Shown here: positions 35,206-44,280 of the stretch, piece after piece
How positions within the stretch are numbered: position 1 is the first letter of the stretch
How the letters are laid out: every line of letters begins with the position of its first letter
From: Anthopleura xanthogrammica
Lineage: Eukaryota > Cnidaria > Anthozoa > Actiniaria > Actiniidae
Length of the DNA: 64,000 bases
Reading direction: 5' to 3'
Assembly (NCBI GenBank): GCA_964019055.1
Contig: OZ025216.1
Coordinates: 12,298,414 to 12,362,413, forward strand
The notes under the pieces: generated by a model
Told to the model about the DNA's origin: nothing
What the model saw: only the letters and a program-made list of their open reading frames with translations
Databases searched by the model: none
Position numbers and translations under genes: made by a program

Positions 35206-36541
35206 TGGGTGGTGGTGTGGGTGGTGGTGGCAGTGGCAGTGGTGGTGGCATTAGCGATGGTGGTGGTGGTGCTGCCTCTGCTGATATCAATATCAGTGGT
35301 ACTTACTGTTGTTGTCATGGGTCTTTTTTAGCTGTTCCAATCGGCATGACCTTGTAACCCAAATAGAAACCATCCATCCTGTACCTGTGGCACACCCTAA
35401 AGAATGTAAAAACCCTAGTTATATTTGAGCTGTAAAAAACTCAAATTTTCTTGAGCGCTGATTAAACTTATTTTTCTATTTTTCACATTACTACATGCAG
35501 GTAGACTCACCAAGTGTAATCATAGGTATAAATTTTTTAGGAACACGATCTCTGCAGAACATTGTAAGTCCAGCAAACGATACTGCACCAGCTGGAAATC
35601 AAATAAAGATAAAGAAGTCAATGATCATATATTATTATTAAGCTTTCTTCATATCTATATTAAATTTTTATTTTTGAAATGAAAGCAGAAACAGAAGTAG
35701 TCCTTAGATTTAGACCTCTTTACCTTGGGTGTAATGTTTTCCCATTTCAGACCATGTGTCCTTACCTAGAGTATCATTTCTTTGTTTAATAGTTGCACAT
35801 GCGAAGACACATGAATATGGATACAACTCAAACAAATAATCTTATTCTCAAGAGAATGACACGTGGTCTTATGTGCTGATGGTAAAGAGGTCTGTTGGGA
35901 TATTTTGTGAGGAAAATTCATTATTCTCTCCTTTCTCTTCCCTCCCATTCCTGTCCTGGATATTTATATGGCCTAGATGTACAGATTGAGCCCTACCCTA
36001 TAGGTATCCCCCTCCAATCAATCCACCATAGCTAGCATATCCACTGGTACAGGGCTCAAAACACAAAAGAATTTCCTTTGCTGAGAGTGAAATCTTTTGT
36101 GATACTATTATTATTCAGGTGGGTATTCATTCAAGGGATCTATACCTATTTCAAAGGAACAATTAAAAAGCATTCTCCATACCTAACACGGTAGACCACA
36201 ATCCATACCATCCCCCCATACGTTGACACATCCTCATTGCCTTCATAGACTATAGTAGAAAGTAAAAAATTAAAAATAACATATAAAAAGTCAGATATTT
36301 GCCATCATTTCATGCAAGGAAAATAAGCTTAAAAACTATAGGGAGCTTCAGTTTACATCATAAAGTACTAGTATAAACTTAACCCTTATTCAAAGACCCC
36401 TTTACAAATAAATAAATAAATGAATAAGCTTAACACTACTTGGGCTTATGTAAGAGGTCATAATCACAACGCCTTTTTAAAATAAATTAAATAATTTTTT
36501 ACTTTTTCTTGTTCCTTGGTTGGTATTCCTGAAGGCTCCAT
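34733..36541 (-). CDS. Small two-helix membrane protein, possibly TMEM141-like
   Basis: Supported exons in gene order: 36503-36541 (start codon, MEPSGIPTKEQEK), 36183-36249, 35511-35591, 35307-35396, all GT-AG with matching phases. They encode about 90 residues: a cysteine in MRMCQRM, a first hydrophobic segment (WSTVLGAGAVSFAGLTMF), a basic turn CRDRVPKKF and a second segment ending in SIWVTRSCRLEQL. This layout resembles TMEM141, or more distantly the OCIA domain; neither is certain. The 3' end is unresolved. Open frames at 34929-34981 (HPPPHNENFEMEG) and 34733-34860 (INEDPIRQEKRPFVQQY, stop TAA) splice to each other in phase, but the acceptor before them would lie inside the GAT/GGT array and its phase does not match the exon ending at 35307. 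Confidence 0.6.
34981..35235. repeat. (GAT/GGT)n array
   Basis: About 250 bp of GAT and GGTGAT units, flanked by a GT-rich stretch to 35270. It lies within the intron or exon border of the small membrane protein gene and obscures its 3' structure. Confidence 0.95.
35711..35893. mobile_element. Palindromic MITE, family C, copy 3
   Basis: Starts TAGACCTCTTTACCTTGGG and ends GGTAAAGAGGTCT. The interior is nearly the same as 27620-27816. Located in an intron of the small membrane protein gene. Confidence 0.8.
35975..36062. repeat. Dispersed repeat with TTGAGCCCT / AGGGCTCAA ends
   Basis: The left half (TTGAGCCCT, then TATCCCCC and CCAATC) recurs at 38209-38262. It probably marks another MITE, complete here and truncated there. 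Confidence 0.55.
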
Positions 36542-36659
36542 TGCTTTAGCCAAAATCAAAAATAAACTCTTTTGTCTTAAAATTGTTCTTGAAAGAAGAA
36601 AAAATGCGACCAAGATTGCAGTGAATCTAAGTTCAATGGGGTCCCTGTGTGTTTTCATT

Positions 36660-37073
36660 TATCACGTGATTTGAAAAACACAGGGAACCCATGTTGGTTT
36701 TCTACGGATCGTTCCCTGGACTTCCCTGGACTTCCCTGGACCACAGGTACTGATTAACTTGTAACTCAAAACTTTCGTGAGTACGCTAGTGTTTTATATG
36801 TCGTGGTGCCGACTGTTTTGAACTGTGATTAAAGTTCTGTTTTTACGTGAAACCGACTGATAAAAAGCCGGTATTACACGAAAAAAAAAACGAAGGTCCA
36901 AATTATTCTGGATCTGACGATAGAAGCTAGAAAAAACCCTGATCGAGGCCGTTAAGAGGACCCAAGCTATCTTAATGGAAAGTCCTGGTGTTTTGAAGGA
37001 AAAGCGACAAAGATTTATTGGATACATATAAAACAAGTACAAAACAAATCTGGAAGCTTACAAAGATTAGAAA
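36660..37073. other. Divergent intergenic region between two small genes
   Basis: A palindrome around TTATCACGTGAT at 36640-36695 carries copies of ACACAGGGA(A/C)CCCAT. The rest shows no coding exon. It may be a shared promoter region for the minus-strand membrane protein gene and the plus-strand frame at 37177. Confidence 0.35.
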
Positions 37074-37176
37074 AATAGTCCCCTTCACAGTTCCCTGCGC
37101 CATCTTGAAAGGTAGCCGGGCCGTTGCAGCGAAGTGAGACGAACGGTGAGCTTGCAATGATATAGCCTGTATAACG

Positions 37177-37389
37177 ATGGAGTTACAAGGGGAAGCTAAA
37201 ACAAAGTTAGTGCGTTTATTTCCCGAGTCTAACCCCCTTCAGTTTCTGGAAAAACTAGACCAGTTTTTATATAGTGATGTGGTTGCAGCTACTGGCGACA
37301 AGGCTTGTCGATTGGGAAGATTTTCCCATGCAGCCATCTCTGCGCTATATTACGGTTATACACTCTTGCTATCAGCTAGTACTGAACCC
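37177..37389 (+). CDS. Hypothetical small ORF or gene fragment
   Basis: An ATG-started frame encodes about 70 residues (start MELQGEAKTKLVRLFPES, then FLEKLDQFLYSDVVAATGDK and ALYYGYTLLLSAS) and then runs into a MITE inserted at 37390. Without the MITE it would stop about 10 codons later. The inverted copy B at 41640-42100 keeps the first half but is broken by about 240 bp of other sequence. I do not recognise the family; it may be one exon of a lost or distant gene. Confidence 0.35.
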
Positions 37390-37787
37390 CCGGGGGGGGG
37401 GGGTGGTCCGGGGGTAAAGTATCGGGTATGCTCGTCTTATCTCTTAGGGGTAAAAATCAGCGATTTGGTATCTTTTAGGGTCTTAAATTTGAGGTTTATC
37501 AAATCAGCACTTTCTGGTATATTTTAGGGTGTTGAAAAAGGAACTAGCCCATCGCATAATAACGCAATACGTATGCCTGCGTAAACTCGGAATATTACTC
37601 AAGGAAAAACATTTCAAAAGCCTTTATTTTTTAATAGTATTATTTTTGTGGTATCTCTTAGGGGTTAAAATTTGCCAAGCCACGCCCTTTTGAAAAAACT
37701 TCCGGTATCTTTTAGGGGTATTTTTGGAAATTTCCGACGAGCATACCCGATACTTTACCCCCTGAGTCCCCCCCCCCCCTCCCCGGG
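37390..37787. mobile_element. MITE with GC-rich ends and 9-bp target duplication, empty site available
   Basis: The inverted ends CCCGGGG then GGGTAAAGTATCGGGTATGC and GACGAGC are matched at the right end. ACTGAACCC flanks both sides (37381-37389, 37788-37796), and copy B near 41640 shows the uninterrupted site ACTGAATCC. The insertion breaks the frame at 37177. Confidence 0.85.
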
Positions 37788-38090
37788 ACTGAACCCAACT
37801 ATGCTTCAGAACAATCTCATTGACAATTGTTAGTTGATTTTAGCTTTGGTCTTATTTTTTACATTGCCTTTATTTTATCTCATTTTCTTAACGGTACCTT
37901 CGGAAAGAAGTTTCTCATTTGGGAGGAAGTATGTAGCATGGCGTAAACTGTCCTGTATAAACTACATGAACCCTAAGCCGTAAAATGTTTGTTTTCTGTA
38001 TGGTACGATTTACACGGTACACTGATTAGCTATTGCTTACAAATGTAAAACTGTTGTGTACGACAAGAAGAAAGTTGTAGCGTTGAAGGT

Positions 38091-38202
38091 CTTTCCTTAT
38101 CACGTTTTTATACATTTTGGTATAACTTTTGCTGTGCTTTAAACTAGCCTTTTCAGTGTGACTTTGCTGGTCGTCAATTTATCCCTGGCGATGTATGATG
38201 TA
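38091..38202 (-). pseudogene. Inverted fragment of the aminotransferase 5' region
   Basis: On the minus strand this matches 39349-39464, the stretch spanning the aminotransferase start codon, with a few substitutions and small indels. Key shared phrases are TTGACGACCAGCAAAGTCAC and GATAAGGAAAGACCTTCA. It is too short to be functional. Confidence 0.8.
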
Positions 38203-39330
38203 TGTACAGGTTGAGCCCTGTCCTAAAGGTATCCCCCGCCAATCCATCCACTATCCCATTATTAGAATATAGTCATACTCACTTGACCAATCAGCAATCA
38301 CTCAGTATTTCAATGCTCTATATCCAATAGAGAAACTAGGGTGTCAAGTGGTGGGGGCCTTGAAGTACAGGGAAAATACGGGGTTATTAATAAGTATTCT
38401 CTAAGCTAGACATTAGTATCCCTATATAGACAATACTAATAAGGCCTTTTGTTTTCTTTTTGTTTCAAGGTCTTATTAGTATTCACTATATAGGGAATAC
38501 TAATGTCTAACTTAGAAAATACTAATTGAATAAACCTGTATTTTCGCTGAGCTTCAAGGCTTCTTCCATTTTGACACCTCAGTATAATTACTCTATTGTA
38601 TATACAGAAAATTATTCAATGTCCCCCTTACCAAAATATTTAAGTCCTAGAGTTTTAAATCATCTCTGAAATACCGTAATATATAGCTCATAATAGCAAA
38701 TTCAATTAACGTTGTCGTCGGTTAAAAAACCTAAAGATTATTTGCTTTTTTTTACCAACAAACTTCACCGTAGACTATATAAAAATAAAGGAATATAGGT
38801 CTAAGTCGTAGAATTTGCAAGCATACAGTGAGTTTCTGATTGTTATAATGCCACGGTGAAATAAGTTTCATGATTCCACTCTCAAATAAAGCTTAAGACT
38901 TCAGGCTTTTTTTCATCCACAACGTTAATTGAATTAGCTATATATTATAACAGAAATATATTATTATATTTCTATAAGTGAATCTTAACGGACAGTAGCT
39001 TAATATATATTTCTTTGGCACTTGTACTAACTTTACAAATCAACAGAAGCGAACAGATTTTTTACGATATTTGGCCCAACTATACAAGAAACGAATTGCT
39101 TTGTGTCTTTTCCCGAAAAATCGAAATATCAAATTCTGGAAGCATTTCTGTGATTTTTTGAATGATAATAATGACAGTGCATGATATAGATATAACAAAA
39201 ATAACAATGAACGAAAAATCAGACCCAACCCGCCCGGCGCAGATGCGGCGCAAACACGGGAAAAAACACAGGCAACCCAAAGCAAAAACGGTGAAGCCTC
39301 GAAAATTCGCTCAACCGCTAATACGATAAA
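38203..39330. other. Upstream region of the aminotransferase
   Basis: Includes a palindromic MITE at 38390-38527 and AT-rich sequence. 39150-39318 is shared (inverted) with 41715-41870. The aminotransferase frame stays open upstream of its first ATG to about 39160, but without another in-frame ATG. Confidence 0.5.
38390..38527. mobile_element. Palindromic MITE
   Basis: Both arms contain AGTATT(C/T)TCTAAG, GACATTAGTATTCCCTATAT and GAATACTAATAAG-like segments in inverted order around a short T-rich loop. Confidence 0.75.
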
Positions 39331-39430
39331 ATTGGATCGCGGGAGGGTATCATACATTGTCCAGGATAAATTGACGACCAGCAAAGTCACACTGAAAAGG
39401 CTAGTTAAGCACAGCAAGAGTTATACCAAA

Positions 39431-40738
39431 ATGTTTAAAAACGTGATAAGGAAAGACCTTCAGAGCTACAGGCCGGCATCAAACTTGCTTTTGAACGAGA
39501 AGATCACCCAAATGTTGTTAAAAGGACAACGTGTTTATCACTTCGGTTTTGGACAATCTCCCTTCCCTGTCATGGCCGAAGCTCGCGCTGCTCTGGAGCG
39601 CCATTCCGGCGAGAATTCCTACTTACCCGTAGCGGGAATCAGGCCATTAAGAGAAGCGATTTGTGAATTCCACAAAGAATTCGATAGTCTTGAAAATCTG
39701 AATGCAGATAATGTCATCGTTGGTCCTGGTTCAAAGGAGCTTCTGTTTCTCGTAGAGAATATTTTTCAAGGAGACGTATTTCTTTTGTATCCTACATGGA
39801 TTACTTATACACCTCAGTGCCTTTTGTCACATCACAAACCGTTTTTGATTCGCACCAAGTTTGAAGATGACTGGAGACTGACTCCTGAAGGACTCGAAAA
39901 AGTGCTGAATGCTTCTAAAAGCGAAAATAAATTACTCGTATTGTGCCATCCTGATAACCCTACTGGTACTTCGTACAGTGCTGAACATCTAAAGGCCTTG
40001 ACCGAAATGTTCAGGAAATACAAGGTAGTAGTAGTATCTGATGAAATATATGGTAGACTGCACTATGCAGGAGATCACGAATGCCTTGCAAAATATTATC
40101 CTGAAGGAACGATTGTATCGACTGGTTTATCAAAGTGGGCCAGTGTTGGTGGATGGCGGCTTGGCTATCATATCTACCCAGACACACTAAAGGAATTGTA
40201 CGTTGCTGTGCAAAGTGCAGCCAGTCATACATACTCAAGTGCCTCCGCTCCTGTTCAATATGCTGCTTTATCGTATATGAATCTATCAAAGGAGTCTACC
40301 ACCTACATGAGAAATACTAGAAGAGTTATGTCAGCAGTGGCAGAATACTGCTATAAGGAGCTTGTTCGGGTTGGAGTCAAGGTTATCAAGCCACAAGGAG
40401 GCTTCTATATGTATCCAGACTTTGAAATTATAAAGCAAAGCCTGCGTAAGAGAGGGATTGAGACTTGTCAACAAATGTGTGATGCTATGTTCAAGGAAGC
40501 TTTGGTTGTTCTAATGCCCTGGGACACTGATCTTGACCAAGAAGAAACCGAAAGATTGACTGTACGTTTGTGTTTTGTGAATTTCGATGGCGAGAAAGCA
40601 CTCAGGGCATGCTACGAAGTCCTGGAAGATAACGGTATACGCTTGGGGGATTCATTTGTGATAACGCACTGTAAGGAAACTGTGGATGGTATAACTATGC
40701 TATGTAACTGGGTTACAGAACAACTGAAGAAGAATTAG
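39431..40738 (+). CDS. PLP-dependent class I/II aminotransferase, intronless
   Basis: A single 1308-nt frame encodes 435 residues, normal for fold-type I aminotransferases. Seen in order: FGFGQSPFPV near the N-terminus, a PGSKELL turn, CHPDNPTGT (substrate and cofactor contacts), VVSDEIYGRL and LSKWASVGGWRLGY, whose lysine (about K235) should bind PLP. The C-terminal part has PQGGFYMYPDF. The substrate cannot be told from sequence; aspartate, alanine or aromatic types are all possible. The start at 39431 is the first in-frame ATG, although the frame is open for about 270 nt further upstream, so an upstream spliced start remains possible. Being intronless among intron-rich neighbours, it may be a retrogene or an old transferred gene. 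A short inverted copy of its 5' end lies at 38091-38202. Confidence 0.88.
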   Translation: MFKNVIRKDLQSYRPASNLLLNEKITQMLLKGQRVYHFGFGQSPFPVMAEARAALERHSGENSYLPVAGIRPLREAICEFHKEFDSLENLNADNVIVGPGSKELLFLVENIFQGDVFLLYPTWITYTPQCLLSHHKPFLIRTKFEDDWRLTPEGLEKVLNASKSENKLLVLCHPDNPTGTSYSAEHLKALTEMFRKYKVVVVSDEIYGRLHYAGDHECLAKYYPEGTIVSTGLSKWASVGGWRLGYHIYPDTLKELYVAVQSAASHTYSSASAPVQYAALSYMNLSKESTTYMRNTRRVMSAVAEYCYKELVRVGVKVIKPQGGFYMYPDFEIIKQSLRKRGIETCQQMCDAMFKEALVVLMPWDTDLDQEETERLTVRLCFVNFDGEKALRACYEVLEDNGIRLGDSFVITHCKETVDGITMLCNWVTEQLKKN

Positions 40739-41150
40739 TCATGCAGGAAACTGGGCGGTATAACATCTATATATATTGAAATCTATAGAAAACTATTCAC
40801 TGCATGCATGCATGGTTTTATTTGTTCTCGACTTTTGAGGGGCACTTTGATAAATACAATAGCTTGTTGTCCTTAATTCACTGCACATGAAAGTTATTGC
40901 ATGTGTTTATACAAAGTGCCCCTCACATATGATTAAAAGAGCCAAATTGAAATGCTTTATGGGTCGTAAAGGCCGATTTACACGTACGGTACAACTTTTG
41001 CTTACAACTGTCACATGCAATCTGTCTCGCTTACAGCACAAATTCAGTCATGTAAACCAACACTACAACTTGCTACAACTTTGTTCTTGTCGTACACAAC
41101 AGTTGTACATTCGTAAGCAAAAGTTAATCAGTGTACCGTGTAAATCGTAC
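40739..41150. other. Aminotransferase 3' flank with a MITE
   Basis: 40972-41150 is a foldback element with ends CCGATTTACACG and CGTGTAAATCG and shared GCTTAC inner parts. One end of it also occurs in copy A at 38005-38085. No further gene is seen. Confidence 0.5.
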
Positions 41151-42190
41151 CATAGAGTGCTTACACTATGTCCATGAAATAAAATCTAAATAGTTACTAC
41201 CTAATAGTTTTTATTTAGTGACTATTAGTCACTATCACTCAACTGAAACAGCTTTAGTAACAATACACAAGGGAAATCAAATACTCAAGACAATAGATAG
41301 ATAAGATAATACTTTATTTAATAGAGGCATACTTTATTGTTACTGAAGCTGTTCCAGTTGAGTGATAGTGACTAATAGTCACTAAATAAAAACTATTAGG
41401 TAGTAACTATTTAGATTTTATTTCATGGACATAGTGTAAGCACTCTACAGAAAACAAACATCTTACGGCTTAAGGTTCATGTAGTTTGTACAGGACAGTT
41501 TACGCTATTCTACATACTTCCTCCCAAATGAGAAACTTCTTCCCGAAGGTACCGTTAAGAAAATGAGATTAATAATTAATATAAAAAATAAGACCAAAGC
41601 TAAAATCAAAAGTCAAAATTGTTGTGAAGCATAGTTGGATTCAGTACTAGCTGATAGCAAGAGTGTATAACCATAATATAGCGCAGAAGTGGCTGCATGA
41701 GAAACTCTTCCCGATCGAGCGAGTTTTCGAGGCTTCATCGGTGTCCACCGTTTTTGCTTTGGGTTGCCTGTGTTTTTTTCCGTGTTTGCGCCGCATCTGC
41801 GCCGGGCGGGTTGGGTCTGATTTTTTGTTCATTGTTATTCTTGTTATATTTATATCATGCACTGTCATTATCATCATTATTTCTATTATATTCTTGTGTA
41901 ATAACCTAGTCTTTTTAATATTACCTATTATGTCGTCAGTACCATCTCGTTTGGGGACAAGCCTTGTCGCCAGTAGTTGCAACCACATCACTATATAAAA
42001 ACTGGTCTAGTTTTTCCAGAAACTGAAGGGGGATAGACTGGGGAAATAAACGCACTAACTTCGTTTTAGCTTCCCCTTGTAGCTGCATCGTTATACAGGC
42101 TATATCACTGCAAGTTTACCGTTCGTCTCACTTGGATGCAAAGGCACGGCTACCTTTCAAGATGGCGCAGGGAACTGTGAAGGGAAATAT
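41060..42190 (-). repeat. Inverted local duplication, copy B
   Basis: Reverse-strand counterpart of copy A. It differs by a TA-flanked palindrome (41155-41445), by lack of the MITE present in A, and by about 240 bp (41715-41955) related to 39150-39318 that A lacks at this point. Confidence 0.85.
41155..41445. mobile_element. Long palindromic element with TA target duplication
   Basis: Two arms of about 110 bp (from GAGTGCTTACACTATGTCC) are nearly identical in inverted order, with about two mismatches and a spacer of about 70 bp. TA flanks both ends (41153-41154, 41446-41447), and copy A near 38000 shows the uninterrupted CTGTATGGTACG. TA duplication fits Tc1/mariner-type mobilisation. Confidence 0.88.
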
Positions 42191-42987
42191 CTTTCTAATC
42201 TTTGTAAGCTTCTGAGATTTGTTTTGTACTTGTTTTATATGTATCAGTGGATCATTCTTATTTGTATCGATATATACATCATTTTATGGGCTGTAAATCC
42301 ATGTTCAAGTAACAATTGAAGGGACAATAGAAGACAATACAATACATACAATATAGAACCATACACTACAATGCAATGCATGTTTCGTATTCCACTTGGA
42401 CATGGATTTATAACCATCTTATGACTGATTTAATACGTCATCATTCGCTAATTTGCATATTTGGAAAAGTTTTGATATCTCTGCAACAAAAAGATATATC
42501 AAAAGACTGTATACGCCATTCTGACTATTTTAAACAGCACTTCATGTTAGCTCTAAGACTTGAAGGAATTATTTTTTTTTCATATAAATTTTTCATAAAG
42601 TTTATCCATCTAGTAGAGAGTGTGGAGTGCCTCCCCCCGACCACCATTTTTTGGCACCCACCCCTAAATGTATTTAGTATTTCCGAACGAACATTTGCGC
42701 CAAGTTTGGTGCTTGTACTCAAAAGTGTACGATCTTTTCGCTAACAGACCTGACTATAAAGCAAAAAGGTCTATAGACCCATTTGAAAAATGGCCGCTTC
42801 TAATTTACGTATTTTCTAAATTTCATTCCTCAAGAGAAATAAAACGTGCAATGGAAAGAAGATAAGTAAATAAGGTATCTGTGAAAAATATGGGATAAAA
42901 AAGTGATTATTTTAGGAGTTATTGCAGCTCAAAGTGTGTAAATTAATGACACGATGCAAATCAAAATTAGGCTTCCTGTGGTGAAGT

Positions 42988-43295
42988 CACGTAGCACAGG
43001 GAGCCAAATTTAGATAAAAGTGAAAGGTGAAAACAAAATCGGAAAAAGATATTGTTTTTATTGAATTTTTCGTATTTGCCATACCCGTAGAAGTATAGAA
43101 GACATAAGGAAATCATATATGGGAAACTAACAAAGGCGCGCGCAAAAAAAATTTACTGGATTATTTTTTATTCAGTTGTGTTATCAAAGACAATATCTTG
43201 ACGTTGAATGTAAAAAAATATATATATATATATCTTCCCCGGTCTTTTTTCACCTTTCTCTTTTATCGAAATTGGGCTCCCTGTGCTCCCTCGTG
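42988..43295. mobile_element. Foldback MITE with AGCACAGGGAGCC ends
   Basis: Arms of about 55 bp share CACGTAGCACAGGGAGCC, GATAAAAG(T/A)GAAAGGTGAAAA and CGG in inverted order. Confidence 0.75.
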
Positions 43296-43433
43296 ATAAA
43301 GTTGAATTCTCTAAAATTGATATACAGCTATTTCAAAAAACTTTAAATACTGAATACTGCATTCCAAGACCGAAATGCATTTTGGGTCATGTAATAAATA
43401 TTGTCTAAAGTAAAATAAATAATTATTATTTAC

Positions 43434-43697
43434 ACAGACTCATTTGCACAGTCTTAGCCTCGTTTATAAGTCATCTGTTCAAATACACAATTAAAAGTTC
43501 GTGGGATTGGTATTCTTCTTCTTGCACATTCTTTACATTACAGTTGGCTGTTGCTAATGATTTGCTAAAGCCAACTCAGTAATGAAAACAATGTGTAAGT
43601 TGAACAATACCAATGCTTTGAAATCCCACGGATTTTTAATGATGCCGTTGAATAGCTGACTTATAAACGAGGCTAAGCCTGTGCAAATGAGTCTGTG
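43434..43697. mobile_element. Foldback MITE with CACAGACTCATTTGCACAG ends
   Basis: Inverted arms of about 85 bp share the named end, TTAGCCTCGTTTATAAGTCA and CGTGGGATT. Confidence 0.8.
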
Positions 43698-44280
43698 GTC
43701 TTCAAAAACAGCGGTTGACATCGAATGCGAAACCATCCATTCATTCATTTTTTTTTTTTTACTTATATTTTCTAAAATAATAGAAGATTTCTAAAATCAT
43801 TGTAACATCGATTTCTGTGTCTATCTTCGGATATTTAACAAGGGATTATTCCTTTCTACATTTGACTATCTAATCCTCATCGGTGACTGAGTCAAATCAA
43901 CAGTGTCTGATAACAGCCAATCAGATCGTAGATACTTTACTCTCTGTGCTCTAAGTCGCACAATAGTTACTCACAATGCTTGTGGAAATAATTTTACTAC
44001 AAATATCACGGATATTGAAGAATTTGAACGTCATAAGAACCACCTTGTGTTATTTTCAGAGGTTTTTTATTCAATTGTAGAAAAATGTATGAGTCACTTT
44101 GTTCCACGCCGACCACGCCCACATCGCGCGCAGGCTCTTAGGGCTCGCAATGACTTGTGGGTTTCCTGTAGGGACAAGAATCGAATAGTTCCATCGCGGA
44201 ATGTAGTGGAACGTTTAGAAGCCTTTGTTATTAATCTTCTACTGGATCGATCGCTGTGATTCTGTGCTATATGAAACATT

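Larger units (their letters stand above)
37074..38090 (+). repeat. Inverted local duplication, copy A
   Basis: Matches 41060-42190 in reverse orientation, with high identity over at least 37080-37380 and 37797-38085. Copy A alone carries the MITE at 37390-37787. The first about 70 bp are also an end of the MITE family seen complete at 51777-51996. Confidence 0.85.
42200..44280. other. Upstream region of the F-BAR gene
   Basis: Contains MITEs at 42988-43295 and 43434-43697 and a short AT run at 43219-43233. The frame at 43903-44259 has no domain and no supporting splice sites. The last part is presumably promoter and 5' UTR of the gene starting at 44281. Confidence 0.5.

Noticed and set aside
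39040..39417. Minus-strand frame over the aminotransferase 5' end
   Set aside because: A shadow of the plus-strand aminotransferase region and its duplicated upstream sequence, without domain support.
43903..44259. 118-residue frame before the F-BAR gene
   Set aside because: No recognisable domain, unusual composition, and it overlaps the presumed promoter and 5' UTR.
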